Assembly: GCA_005798825.1 (NCBI GenBank)
Contig: SYIL01000001.1
Location: 1 to 39,254, forward strand
Length of the DNA: 39,254 nt
Reading direction: 5' to 3'
Origin: Bacteroidota bacterium
Lineage (GTDB): Bacteria > Bacteroidota > Bacteroidia > NS11-12g > UBA955
Numbering within the stretch: position 1 is the first letter of the stretch; each line of letters starts with the position of its first letter. Positions 1 through 8,005 of this stretch are shown in pieces. The position numbers and the translations under genes are program-made. The notes beneath the pieces are model-generated. The model was not told the DNA's origin, made no database searches, and saw nothing but the letters and a program-made list of their open reading frames with translations.

Positions 1-62
1 AACGATAAACAAAAACAACGAAAGATAAATAAAACCCTTGCCTTTAAACCCCTCGTTTAGCG

Positions 63-824
63 TTAGTCATTTATAAGGAAAGGCATTTTGCCGTCGGTGA
101 CAATTACCTTTGCATTGGGTGATTTGCTTAATCGATCAAAGGCATCGATACTTCGCATTTTTAGAATTTCTTGAGTTAAACCTTGGGCTTGAATAAGTTG
201 TGCATCTCGTATTCCTCTTGCTTCGATAATTTTTCTTTCAGCTTCGAGTTTTTCTTGTTGCAATACAAATTCCATTCGCATTGCGTCTTGTTCAGCTTGT
301 AGTTTTTGTTCAATAGAAGTAGCCAAACCTTTTGGCAGGGAAATACTTTTCATTAATACATTTTCTACTACCATTCCGGTGCCCACCAGATTTTCTAGCA
401 TTTTCTTATAAATGGCATTTTCGATATCGGATCGTTTTCCTGAGTGCATATCTTTTGCGAAGTATTGGGCGCAAACATCCGATGCGGCCGACCTGAAAAT
501 AGCGGTTATGATGGGTTCGTAATCGGTACCGTATTGTATAAGGAGTTGTTTAAACTTAGTTTTGTCAATATGATACAAAATACTGATATCGGCTTGTACG
601 CTGAGGCCCTCTTTACTGGGTAGATTTAAGCTGAGTAAGAGGTTATTGGTTTGGGTAGAAGTTTTAATCACTCGGGCAAAAAATGGATTAAAACCGATGA
701 TACAAGAAGTTAAAGGTTCACCTTTGAGTTTGCCAAAACGCTGTTTAATGCCCACTTCTCCCGGGTGTATAACGGCACATTGGGCAAACAGAAGGGGTGC
801 ACAAAGTATTAAAATTTTTTTCAT
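63..824 (-). CDS. SPFH/prohibitin-like putative lipoprotein
   Basis: This 253-residue protein has an N-terminal signal ending in FAQC (Cys16), which looks like a relaxed Bacteroidetes lipobox. An SPFH/band-7 domain follows, opening with HPGEVGIKQRFGKL. The middle carries the SPFH pattern ISILYHID, and the C-terminal third (about residues 170-220) is a charged, Glu/Gln-rich helix (EQKLQAEQDAMRMEF, QQEKLEAERK) typical of the oligomerising coiled coil of prohibitins and stomatins. Members of this family form large ring or cage-like membrane scaffolds. Most are anchored by a transmembrane helix, so a lipid anchor on the periplasmic or outer-membrane side is an inference from Cys16. The ATG at 824 is the only sensible start because the signal begins there. 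It is a single gene, and a weak -7-like TACCTTTA lies 11 nt upstream. The exact role is unknown. Confidence 0.8.
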   Translation of the reverse strand: MKKILILCAPLLFAQCAVIHPGEVGIKQRFGKLKGEPLTSCIIGFNPFFARVIKTSTQTNNLLLSLNLPSKEGLSVQADISILYHIDKTKFKQLLIQYGTDYEPIITAIFRSAASDVCAQYFAKDMHSGKRSDIENAIYKKMLENLVGTGMVVENVLMKSISLPKGLATSIEQKLQAEQDAMRMEFVLQQEKLEAERKIIEARGIRDAQLIQAQGLTQEILKMRSIDAFDRLSKSPNAKVIVTDGKMPFLIND

Positions 825-945
825 ATTTTTAAATTTAAAGGTACAAAAAGAATTGTGTTTATCTAAAAAAAAAAAAATTTTATAAAAACACCAAATGGGT
901 TGGTTTTATTAATCCAATAAGAATTATTTTTTAATCAACAGAATA

Positions 946-2145
946 TTAATCTAAGACGATTTGTATGGAGCGACAGTTGGAATTTGAAAATATTAAGAAA
1001 TACAATCCTCGGGGTAGTTTGCTGATGTCAAGGGCTTCTCGTGTTTCGGTAAGGATTCCTTTTAGAGCAGGTTGACCAATAATATTAAACAAGGTGTATT
1101 CAGAATTTGAGGGCATAGTTTTGTTTTCAATAAATAATGAATGATTCGCCGGATTTGGGTAAACTTTTGGGATTTGGGTCTGAACAAAAGTTCCATTGGA
1201 GGCGTTTGGTTTGCCTATCATGGGGTAAAAGAAGTTTGCAATTTCTGCAACTGCCTGTTTGAAATACACTCCTTTATTTCCTAGGCCTGGCCAACCATGT
1301 CCACCCGTTTGCATCACCATGGTATCATACAACACTTTTGCGGTATCCAATTCTGGAATCAATTTTCCAGTGCCACAAAGATTTACAACAAGCGGGTTGT
1401 TTAATCCTGGTGCACAATTATACGATACAGTACCATCATCTATGGCGTGTCCCATCCAAACGGGTACATCACCGGGTGAAATATAGTTTGTTTGGTATAG
1501 AGCACCGGCCATGCTAAAAATGGCTTTAATGGGGTTACTATATCCATTGTTGCCAGCATCTCCATCCAGAGTTTTGATGCTATTTTTCAAGATTTCTTTT
1601 AAATTTTGGTCGAGTTCCGATTCTGTGGTAACCCAAGCGCTATGTAAAGCGGCGACAGCGCCAGCAGAATAGCCACCAATGAAAAAAGCCGTTGTATCAA
1701 CACGATATTGGTTTGTACTGCTGGCATCTTTTACAAAAAAACGAAGCGCTGCTTTGACATCGGCCATAGATCTCAATACTGTACTTAGTTGTACTTTTTT
1801 ATCGGAAAGAAATAAAAATGCATTGGCCAATCGATAGTTTACCGATACGGCTACGTATCCTTTTTTTGCAAATTGGGTGCAAAAGTCAACGCAGTCTTGA
1901 CTAGACTTATCTCCAGCGAAAAAGGAACCGCCATGAATATAAAAAATTAGAGGTCTTTTGGAGAGTACATCGCCTTTGGGTGTGTATACATCCATTTTGT
2001 GGTAATTATCAGTAAACACGTTAGAATAGTCTATTGTTTTCTTATCTACACTGGCAAATAAGGAGTCAATAAAACGGGTATTTTGCGACCTGACCTCGGT
2101 AGATAACAAAATCCACAATAGCAATAGCAGTGTGCGTATTTTCAT
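946..2145 (-). CDS. Exported alpha/beta-hydrolase esterase with T9SS sorting domain
   Basis: This 399-residue protein has a Sec signal peptide (residues 1-20, ending near TEVRSQ), an alpha/beta-hydrolase fold of the carboxylesterase/acetyl-esterase type, and a C-terminal type A T9SS sorting domain (about 325-399). Visible catalytic elements are the oxyanion-hole motif HGGSFFAGD, the nucleophile elbow GGYSAGA, an acidic residue in AIDDGTV, and a His in TGGHGWPG. The sorting domain shows VYPNPANHSLFIEN, then the pattern around LFNIIGQ, then ISKLPRGLYFL. It should be secreted across the outer membrane by T9SS and attached to the cell surface or released. Its substrate is not predictable; small-ester or carbohydrate-ester hydrolysis is likely. 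It stands alone, with a -33/-7 promoter directly in front of the ATG. Confidence 0.9.
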   Translation of the reverse strand: MKIRTLLLLLWILLSTEVRSQNTRFIDSLFASVDKKTIDYSNVFTDNYHKMDVYTPKGDVLSKRPLIFYIHGGSFFAGDKSSQDCVDFCTQFAKKGYVAVSVNYRLANAFLFLSDKKVQLSTVLRSMADVKAALRFFVKDASSTNQYRVDTTAFFIGGYSAGAVAALHSAWVTTESELDQNLKEILKNSIKTLDGDAGNNGYSNPIKAIFSMAGALYQTNYISPGDVPVWMGHAIDDGTVSYNCAPGLNNPLVVNLCGTGKLIPELDTAKVLYDTMVMQTGGHGWPGLGNKGVYFKQAVAEIANFFYPMIGKPNASNGTFVQTQIPKVYPNPANHSLFIENKTMPSNSEYTLFNIIGQPALKGILTETREALDISKLPRGLYFLIFSNSNCRSIQIVLD

Positions 2146-2149
2146 TTGG

Positions 2150-2182
2150 TAAACCTACAATATAGTTTCTTAAAAATCCAAA
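2150..2182 (-). promoter_or_regulatory. Bacteroidetes -33/-7 promoter of the esterase gene
   Basis: On the minus strand TTTG (2182-2179) is followed after 21 nt by TAGGTTTA (2157-2150), which matches TAnnTTTG at 7 of 8 positions including all fixed bases but the last. Only four bases separate it from the ATG at 2145, so the transcript would start at or within a few bases of the start codon. Confidence 0.55.
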
Positions 2183-2399
2183 TTTTTATTTGTATGAAGT
2201 TTACATTCAATAGTATAATTTTAATGCGGGTATTGTGTGTTAAAATAGGTGTTGATTTTTGAGTTAACACCAACGAACAAAAAAATCAAGGTACAGTGTT
2301 TCTAAATATATACAGCAGTTAATGATTATAATATTTTAGAGATTAAAGTTTTCATAAAATCAAAAACTAAATGACTAATATTGAGTAATAAAAAAAACT

Positions 2400-2639
2400 A
2401 TGAACAACCTATGGAACACTATTTTATCAAACCCTGTGTATATGGTAATCGCAGGTCTGACTTTTGTAATTATACTTTTTTTATTGGTTAAAAAGTTGTT
2501 TAAGTTCGTGGCCTACGCATGTATTATTTTTATAGTATTCCTTGCTTATGTCCATTTTACTGGGGGTAGCGTAAAAGAATCGATAAAGGATGTAAAAGAA
2601 AAAGGAAAAAAAATAATGAACGAAACCGAAATTAAATAA
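2400..2639 (+). CDS. Small two-helix membrane protein, unknown function
   Basis: This 79-residue protein has two hydrophobic helices at about residues 14-33 and 36-54, joined by the short basic turn VKKLFKF. A charged, soluble C-terminal tail rich in Lys and Glu follows (VKESIKDVKEKGKK). The size and composition fit many small Bacteroidetes membrane proteins of unknown function. I recognise no family. It stands alone between a minus-strand esterase and a minus-strand lpxB. A weak -7-like TAATATTG lies upstream. The coding call rests on the clean hydrophobic-then-charged layout and the ATG start; there is no homology I can name. Confidence 0.6.
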   Translation: MNNLWNTILSNPVYMVIAGLTFVIILFLLVKKLFKFVAYACIIFIVFLAYVHFTGGSVKESIKDVKEKGKKIMNETEIK

Positions 2640-2807
2640 TCAGATTGTTTTGTAATTCAGCAATTAGTGGACTGTAAAATTGTTGTTGGGTCAGCAATTC
2701 GGAGATTTGAGTTTCTAGGCACCTCGGCTGCGTCCCATTGATCACCCATAATTTCCAAGAAGACAAACCAACAATTTTAGGTTTTCTAACAATTGAATGC
2801 ATGATGG
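2640..2807. other. 168-bp convergent intergenic region without a recognised gene
   Basis: This lies between the stop of the small membrane protein (plus strand) and the stop of lpxB (minus strand). I see no clear hairpin followed by a T-run. A minus-strand open frame of about 70 codons crosses it into the end of lpxB in another frame, but its composition does not resemble a signal, domain or known family, and I do not call it a gene. Confidence 0.5.
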
Positions 2808-4004
2808 TTATTTTTTGGAAATACCCAATATTCCCCTGGCTACCCAAATACTGGCTTGCACCCCCCCAACGTTCTCCAACATATATCTTATATGCTGGTA
2901 CCCTTTGTTTATGGAAATTTGATTTTCAATCGCTTGGGTTCGCAACAATGCATCATACAATCCTTGCTCAGAATAAAACTGAATATGTTCCTCTACCAAG
3001 GGTTTTTGAAGCAAAATATTAACCAAAGACACCCACCGGATTTTCAATATCCTTCTGAGCACACCGTAAGTTAGCCAACTCACTTTATAGGCTACAACCA
3101 TGGGTATTCCAAGTAATGCTGCTTCTAGGGTAGCGGTTCCACTTGCAACCAAGGCCATTCCTTTGCCAATGCCAGGTCCGTTTAATTGGCCCATTTTCCC
3201 ATCGCCAAACTGCAAAAGCAGACGAAAGGTAGCACCAAAAACCACCTCTGCCTCAAGTTTTTCGTTCTCTAATATTTGGCGATAAAAGGCTTCATCTAAC
3301 CCAGGTGCTCCAGCTACGATAACCTTGGTTCCTTTAAATCGGTTGGCAGTTCGGACAAAAACAGGCAATAAATTTCTCACTTCATTTTTACGGCTGCCTG
3401 GCAACAAAACAATATACCTCGAGCCATCAAGACCTTCTGATGCCATTTTTTTTGACAACACTAAATCACCCTGAATATCGTTTATGTTGCGCTGAATCGA
3501 TTCTATTAGCGGGTTGCCAACATAGATACTTTCCATTCCATTATCAGCAAAAAATTGCTTTTCAAAAGGGAAAATACAATACAGTTGATCAATTACTTTT
3601 CGCATGGTTTTAATTCGTCCTTTGTTATAGGCCCATGCTTTTGGTGCTATATAAAAGTGAACCTTTATTCCAAGGTCTTTCGCAAATTGGGCTAGCCTGA
3701 GATTAAATCCGGGATTATCGATAAGCAGCAATACATCGGGTTTCTCCTGCTGTATTTCGACTTTGGCCCGATCCAAAAATTTTTTTATACTACGCAGATT
3801 TTTAATTACCTCCCAAAAACCCATGTATGCGCGGTCTTTATAATGACTGCGCAATTCTGCACCGGCAGACTGCATCAAATCGCCACCCCAACAAATTAAA
3901 TCAAGTTTGCGCCCTTCTTTCTCAGATTCACGCTTTAATGATTGAATCAAATAGCTACCATGTAAATCACCACTGGCCTCACCGGCAAATAAGAATATTT
4001 TCAT
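2808..4004 (-). CDS. lpxB: Lipid-A-disaccharide synthase
   Basis: LpxB (GT19) joins UDP-2,3-diacylglucosamine to lipid X to make the lipid A disaccharide at the inner membrane. The family signature is clear: N-terminal MKIFLFAGEASGDLHG, then DVLLLIDNPGFNLRLA, then HFYIAPKAWAYNKGR, the fold core LLPGSRKNEV, and the donor-site segment VASGTATLEAALLGIPMVV. The length of 398 residues is normal. I place the start at 4004, since the seven codons upstream do not fit the family and overlap the preceding gene. The preceding membrane-protein gene stops one base before this ATG, implying translational coupling. Presence of lpxB confirms an outer membrane with lipid A. The other lpx genes are not in this window. 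Confidence 0.95.
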   Translation of the reverse strand: MKIFLFAGEASGDLHGSYLIQSLKRESEKEGRKLDLICWGGDLMQSAGAELRSHYKDRAYMGFWEVIKNLRSIKKFLDRAKVEIQQEKPDVLLLIDNPGFNLRLAQFAKDLGIKVHFYIAPKAWAYNKGRIKTMRKVIDQLYCIFPFEKQFFADNGMESIYVGNPLIESIQRNINDIQGDLVLSKKMASEGLDGSRYIVLLPGSRKNEVRNLLPVFVRTANRFKGTKVIVAGAPGLDEAFYRQILENEKLEAEVVFGATFRLLLQFGDGKMGQLNGPGIGKGMALVASGTATLEAALLGIPMVVAYKVSWLTYGVLRRILKIRWVSLVNILLQKPLVEEHIQFYSEQGLYDALLRTQAIENQISINKGYQHIRYMLENVGGVQASIWVARGILGISKK

Positions 4005-4005
4005 A

Positions 4006-4302
4006 TTAGATTCTTGCCAGTTCAATTAATATAGTCCAAATGGTCATTCCCATAGTAGCGATCAACCAGCCCCGGGTAAAATAGAGTAAAGAATCTTTTC
4101 GTATAAACAAAAAGAATAAACCAATATTAGCAGCGATAGCCAATTGAAAAATCGCATTAAACAACCACTCTAAATGGACAATAGTCCATAAAAAGTTCAG
4201 GGGTTTGATACCCTGTGCCAAGGCAATCAATATTCCCAGTAGAATGCAGGTGCCAATTCCCATTAAAACCCCCACTAGTATATGAATCCAATTCACTTTC
4301 AT
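4006..4302 (-). CDS. Small integral membrane protein coupled to lpxB
   Basis: This is a 98-residue, very hydrophobic protein with three likely membrane helices (about 5-25, 42-60 and 75-95) and a short basic loop (FIRKDSLLYFTRG). I recognise no named family. The ATG at 4302 (MKVNWIHILVG) is preferred over an upstream TTG, because the extra residues would be polar and unlike a membrane start. Its stop codon lies one base before the lpxB ATG, so the two are almost certainly co-transcribed and translationally coupled. That position suggests an envelope-related role, but this is inference from neighbourhood only. surE lies upstream on the same strand with an 87-nt gap. Confidence 0.65.
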   Translation of the reverse strand: MKVNWIHILVGVLMGIGTCILLGILIALAQGIKPLNFLWTIVHLEWLFNAIFQLAIAANIGLFFLFIRKDSLLYFTRGWLIATMGMTIWTILIELARI

Positions 4303-4389
4303 GTTGTATGGAAAAAAAATAGCAAACCCATCAAATTTTATTTTGTGGTTCAATGATACGCATGGCTATCGTAAACATCACCTTGTGTT

Positions 4390-5160
4390 TCATAAACCCC
4401 ATTGATTGACAAGACCAATACGGCGATGATCGGTTAAATCAAACATCGTTGGAACTATTGAAATATAACCTTCTTTCAGAGCCCATTCATCGGTGTCGTT
4501 GCCTTCGTCCATATTGATAAAATTTCCAGTCATCCAAAAATAGTCTCTTCCAAAGGGATCTGTGCGCTGATCGAAAGACTCTTTCCATTTTGCCAATGCT
4601 TGTCTGCATATCTTAATGCCCTTAATTTCCCCAATTTTTGGAACAGGCATATTTACATTTAGTAGGGTTCCGTATGGCAAATCATTTTTTATTACAGATT
4701 CCATAATTTGCTTCATAAAGGGCTTGACCACTTCGAAATTGGCATCCCAACTGTAGTCGCACAAAGAAAATCCAATGGCGTTTATTCCGTCAATGGAGGC
4801 TTCTACTGCAGCACTCATTGTACCCGAATAAATCACATTGATGCTTGCATTGCTGCCGTGATTTACCCCCGAAACCATCAAATCAGGTTTGTCAGTGAGC
4901 AACTTATCAATGGCAATTTTAACACAGTCTACGGGTGTTCCAGAACATTGGTATGCCTTAACCCTATCGTAAAGGTGTACTTCGGTAATACGAATCGGTT
5001 GGTTAATGGTTATGGCATGACCCATACCACTTTGGGGTTTATCGGGTGCAACTACGATTACATCTCCTAATTCCATGGCAACAGCAATCAGTGCGGCAAT
5101 GCCTGGCGATGTAATTCCATCGTCGTTGCTTACCAAAATCAACGGTTTTTTGTTTTTCAT
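4390..5160 (-). CDS. surE: 5'/3'-nucleotidase SurE
   Basis: SurE is a cytoplasmic, divalent-metal-dependent nucleoside 5'/3'-monophosphate phosphatase linked to stationary-phase survival and nucleotide salvage. The metal-binding NDDG follows directly after the start (ILVSNDDGITSPG). Further signatures are VVAPDKPQSGMGHAIT, SGTPVDCVK, the Asn-containing SGVNHGSN and YSGTMSAAVEA. The 256-residue length is normal. I start it at 5160 (MKNKKPLILVSNDDG), because residues upstream of that ATG do not belong to the family. It is divergent from purM, and the two starts are only 64 bp apart. A TAATTTTG (-7-type) sits at 5179-5172, 11 nt from the ATG. Confidence 0.95.
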   Translation of the reverse strand: MKNKKPLILVSNDDGITSPGIAALIAVAMELGDVIVVAPDKPQSGMGHAITINQPIRITEVHLYDRVKAYQCSGTPVDCVKIAIDKLLTDKPDLMVSGVNHGSNASINVIYSGTMSAAVEASIDGINAIGFSLCDYSWDANFEVVKPFMKQIMESVIKNDLPYGTLLNVNMPVPKIGEIKGIKICRQALAKWKESFDQRTDPFGRDYFWMTGNFINMDEGNDTDEWALKEGYISIVPTMFDLTDHRRIGLVNQWGL

Positions 5161-5186
5161 TTTTGTTGTTGCAAAATTAGCAATTT

Positions 5187-5217
5187 TTTGGGCTCCTATT
5201 TTTTCGATGTACATTTG
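5187..5217 (+). promoter_or_regulatory. Bacteroidetes -33/-7 promoter of purM
   Basis: TTTG (5187-5190) is followed after 19 nt by a perfect TACATTTG (5210-5217). The purM ATG begins at 5225, seven bases beyond the -7 box, so the mRNA should have at most a few leader bases. The same 64-bp gap also holds a minus-strand TAATTTTG for surE, so the two divergent promoters overlap or abut. Confidence 0.7.
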
Positions 5218-5224
5218 TATTACC

Positions 5225-6394
5225 ATGCCAAACAAATATGCCCAAAGGGGTGTTTCTTCGCAAAAAGAAGATGTTCACAACGCCATCAGTGGGATAAGCA
5301 AAGGGTTATTTCCAAAAGCTTTTTGTAAGGTTGTTCCCGATTTACTGGGAGCAAATCCTGATGATTGTTATGTTGTTCATGCAGATGGCGCTGGAACCAA
5401 AAGTTCATTGGCTTATATTTATTGGAAAGAAACTGGAGATTTAAGCGTATGGTCTGGAATAGCCCAAGACGCTATCGTAATGAATACAGATGATTTGATC
5501 TGTGCCGGAATAGTCGGACCGTTTATGCTGTCGTCTACAATCGGTCGCAATAAAAAACTGATTTCAGGCGATGTTATTAAGGCAATCATTGAGGGAACAG
5601 AATTTTTTTGTGATACAATGCGTGGCCATGGTATAGAAATACACACTACGGGAGGAGAAACCGCAGATGTGGGTGATTTGGTTCGAAGCATCATCATAGA
5701 CTCTACGTTGATTGCCAAAGCAAAACGCAGCGACATCATAGACAATGCAAACATTGGTGAGGGACAGGTAATCGTCGGGTTTGCGAGTTACGGGCAAGCC
5801 ACCTATGAGCGCGAATACAATTCAGGTATGGGTAGTAACGGACTCACCAGTGCTCGCCACGATGTGTTCAGTCGTTATTACAGGGAAAAATATCCCGAAA
5901 GTTATGATACCGATTTGTCTACAGACGTGGTGTATTGCGGTAGTAAAAAACTAAACGACACAGTAGAGGGCTCACCTTTAAACGCTGGGAAATTGCTATT
6001 GTCACCCACCAGGACCTATGCTCCGTTGGTAAAAACAATTTTTAGCGAATGTAAATCTGATGTGAAGGGAATGGTGCATTGCAGTGGTGGAGGTCAAACC
6101 AAGGTATTACATTTTACAGAGAATGTTCATATAATCAAAGACAATTTATTGCCAATACCGCCACTCTTCCGGTTGATTAAAACAGAAAGTGGATGCGATT
6201 GGAAGGAGATGTTTCAGGTATTCAACATGGGCCATCGTTTGGAGATTTATACAACTGAAATTGCTGCTGCTGCAATGATTGACATTGCCAAATCATTCAA
6301 TATCGAGGCGCAAATTGTGGGTAGGGTTGAGCACGGTAGCGGCAATATGCTGAGTATTATTGGTGGTGATTGTGGAAGTATTTATTACCCCTGA
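5225..6394 (+). CDS. purM: AIR synthase (phosphoribosylformylglycinamidine cyclo-ligase)
   Basis: PurM closes the imidazole ring in purine synthesis, turning FGAM plus ATP into AIR. The protein starts MPNKYAQRGVSSQKEDVHNAI and carries VVHADGAGTKSSLAY, IAQDAIVMNTDDLICAG, TGGETADVGDL and the C-domain segments VHCSGGGQTKVLHF and MFQVFNMGHRLE, matching the PurM/HypE fold. The 389-residue length fits the longer PurM form common in Bacteroidetes rather than the roughly 345-residue Escherichia type. I use the ATG at 5225; the 50 residues that could be read upstream overlap surE and are not family sequence. No other pur genes are nearby. It converges on xth with a 77-bp gap and no obvious terminator. 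Confidence 0.93.
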   Translation: MPNKYAQRGVSSQKEDVHNAISGISKGLFPKAFCKVVPDLLGANPDDCYVVHADGAGTKSSLAYIYWKETGDLSVWSGIAQDAIVMNTDDLICAGIVGPFMLSSTIGRNKKLISGDVIKAIIEGTEFFCDTMRGHGIEIHTTGGETADVGDLVRSIIIDSTLIAKAKRSDIIDNANIGEGQVIVGFASYGQATYEREYNSGMGSNGLTSARHDVFSRYYREKYPESYDTDLSTDVVYCGSKKLNDTVEGSPLNAGKLLLSPTRTYAPLVKTIFSECKSDVKGMVHCSGGGQTKVLHFTENVHIIKDNLLPIPPLFRLIKTESGCDWKEMFQVFNMGHRLEIYTTEIAAAAMIDIAKSFNIEAQIVGRVEHGSGNMLSIIGGDCGSIYYP

Positions 6395-6471
6395 TAGTAT
6401 AGGAATGTGTTGATTGTTATTGAGATCACAAACGATGGGATGAGGGTAGAAGTTCCAATTGCAGATATATG

Positions 6472-7233
6472 CTATTCGAATACAGCCCAAGTAGGACAAT
6501 GGTCACTGTATTTTGCATAAGAATCGATACCTGATTCTTTCAGTTGAGTCGCCATTCCTGGGGTTGCACTCACATAATCGATTCGCCATCCCTTATTTGT
6601 ATTTCGGGCGTTGGCTCGGAAACTCCACCACGAATACTGATGGGGTTCGGGATGCAGCACTCGCAGCGAATCTGTATATCCACTCTCAAACCATTTGTCC
6701 ATCCATGCCCTTTCTTCTGGGAGAAAACCACTGCTAAGTTTATTTCCAACGGGGTCATGGATGTCTATTGATCGATGGCAAATATTATAATCGCCACAAA
6801 CGATCAATTCACCTTTTTCAAGACGTAAACGCGCAGAAAAATTAAAAAAATACTCCAGAAAACCCATTTTGACAGTTTGCCTTAGCTCACCGCTACTGCC
6901 ACTCGGGAAATAAGCATTCAACACAGATCCCCAAGTAAAATCGAGTCGAATGACCCTGCCTTCAAAATCAAAGAGTTCATGATTACAACCCCGAACAATA
7001 TTAAGGGGGGTAAGTTTGCTTAAAATCCCGACCCCACTATACCCTTTTTTTTGGGCTGAGAACCAATAACACTGATACCCCAGGGCCAATAAAGGCGCCT
7101 CGTCAATTTGTTCAGGCATGGCTTTTAACTCCTGAAAACACACTATATCTGCATTTTGTTCGGCCAAATAATCTATCAAGCCTTTATTCATCGCACTGCG
7201 AATGCCATTAACATTATAGGATATCACTTTCAT
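6472..7233 (-). CDS. xth: Exodeoxyribonuclease III (AP endonuclease)
   Basis: This is a Mg-dependent AP endonuclease and 3'-exonuclease of the exonuclease III family, acting in base-excision repair. The motifs appear in order: MKVISYNVNGIRSA, VCFQELKA (metal Glu), ELIVCGDYNICHRSIDIHDP (catalytic Asp/Asn), RANARNTNKGWRIDYV and the C-terminal SDHCP (catalytic His). The length of 253 residues is standard. I use the ATG at 7233, with a TTG three codons upstream rejected. It lies 18 nt downstream of the thiamine pyrophosphokinase gene on the same strand. A perfect TACCTTTG at 7247-7240, inside that gap, could still give it its own promoter. Confidence 0.95.
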   Translation of the reverse strand: MKVISYNVNGIRSAMNKGLIDYLAEQNADIVCFQELKAMPEQIDEAPLLALGYQCYWFSAQKKGYSGVGILSKLTPLNIVRGCNHELFDFEGRVIRLDFTWGSVLNAYFPSGSSGELRQTVKMGFLEYFFNFSARLRLEKGELIVCGDYNICHRSIDIHDPVGNKLSSGFLPEERAWMDKWFESGYTDSLRVLHPEPHQYSWWSFRANARNTNKGWRIDYVSATPGMATQLKESGIDSYAKYSDHCPTWAVFE

Positions 7234-7239
7234 TTTAGG

Positions 7240-7269
7240 CAAAGGTAAACCTCAATCTAAACACTCCAA
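7240..7269 (-). promoter_or_regulatory. Candidate -33/-7 promoter of xth
   Basis: A perfect TACCTTTG lies at 7247-7240 on the minus strand, six bases from the ATG at 7233. A reduced -33 element (TTG, 7269-7267) sits 19 nt upstream, inside the 3' end of the thiamine pyrophosphokinase gene. Confidence 0.5.
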
Positions 7270-7917
7270 CATCAATAAATCTCCATCAGTATAGAGAATC
7301 TCGACAAAGCCATCGTGGACAACCTCATTGGAAATCCCTAATTTGTGAGGCAATTCCAAGGAATCATTGGTGAGCGGGTATCGCAAATTTTGTGTCGAAA
7401 TGCCGTTGGCTTTTCCTATTGGAATCAAGCTCAGCTGCGTTCCTTTTGGATACCATTTTTGAAATGATTTCGGCAAGGGATATACCCTTGAATAATCATC
7501 TATAATACGCAGCGTAATTTGATCATGATAATGGCATAAGAGTGCCATATTGTTGAATGTATGGTCGGCTCGTTTCCCCGTTGCCCAAATAATATTTGCC
7601 GCCACGTGGCCTTTAGAAATTAAAAACTCTATTCCCTTGTGAAGGTCTGTTTTATTTTGGTCTGGGGCCAGAATACGTTCGATACTGCCCATTTTTATGA
7701 ATGCCGATTCATCAATGACAGCACCTGAATCAAAATCGCCGATCCATGCGTCGAATCGAATGTTTTGCTCTAATAATCGAACTGCCGCGCCGTCCAAAGC
7801 CAATACAAAAGGTGACCATTCCAATAACTGTTGTAACAACTCGCTGCTACAAGATGCCCCATTGGCAATAATCAAAGCAGGTTCTTGGTTGTCCTTAACA
7901 ATATGGTGTGAGCTCAT
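7252..7917 (-). CDS. Thiamine pyrophosphokinase
   Basis: Thiamine pyrophosphokinase transfers a pyrophosphate from ATP to thiamine to give the cofactor TPP. The family signature is visible: ALIIANGA near the start, VLALDGAAVRLLE, DAWIGDFDSG, and APDQNKTDLHKGIEFL. Further on are WATGKRADHTFNNMALL and the C-terminal TDSLELPHKLGISNE-type segment typical of the thiamine-binding domain. The length of 221 residues is normal. I use the ATG at 7917; a second ATG 18 nt upstream (7935) is possible, but longer versions run into the divergent porX region. It is probably co-transcribed with xth. I saw no TPP riboswitch in the 88-bp gap to porX. Confidence 0.85.
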   Translation of the reverse strand: MSSHHIVKDNQEPALIIANGASCSSELLQQLLEWSPFVLALDGAAVRLLEQNIRFDAWIGDFDSGAVIDESAFIKMGSIERILAPDQNKTDLHKGIEFLISKGHVAANIIWATGKRADHTFNNMALLCHYHDQITLRIIDDYSRVYPLPKSFQKWYPKGTQLSLIPIGKANGISTQNLRYPLTNDSLELPHKLGISNEVVHDGFVEILYTDGDLLMLECLD

Positions 7918-8005
7918 GATTTGCAAAGTTCTCATAACTTTAACAATAAATAACATGCTTATGGCACGAATTTTGGCGCTAATGGGTTCTTTGATAACCG
8001 CTAAA

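Noticed and set aside
2632-2847. Minus-strand open frame of 71 codons across the end of lpxB
   Set aside because: It overlaps lpxB in another frame, has no start context, and resembles no known protein.
5075-5224. N-terminal extension of purM by 50 residues
   Set aside because: It overlaps surE antisense, is not PurM-like, and the ATG at 5225 has a promoter directly in front.
7697-8005. N-terminal extension of porX by 103 residues
   Set aside because: It is antisense to thiamine pyrophosphokinase; the receiver domain starts exactly at the ATG at 8006.
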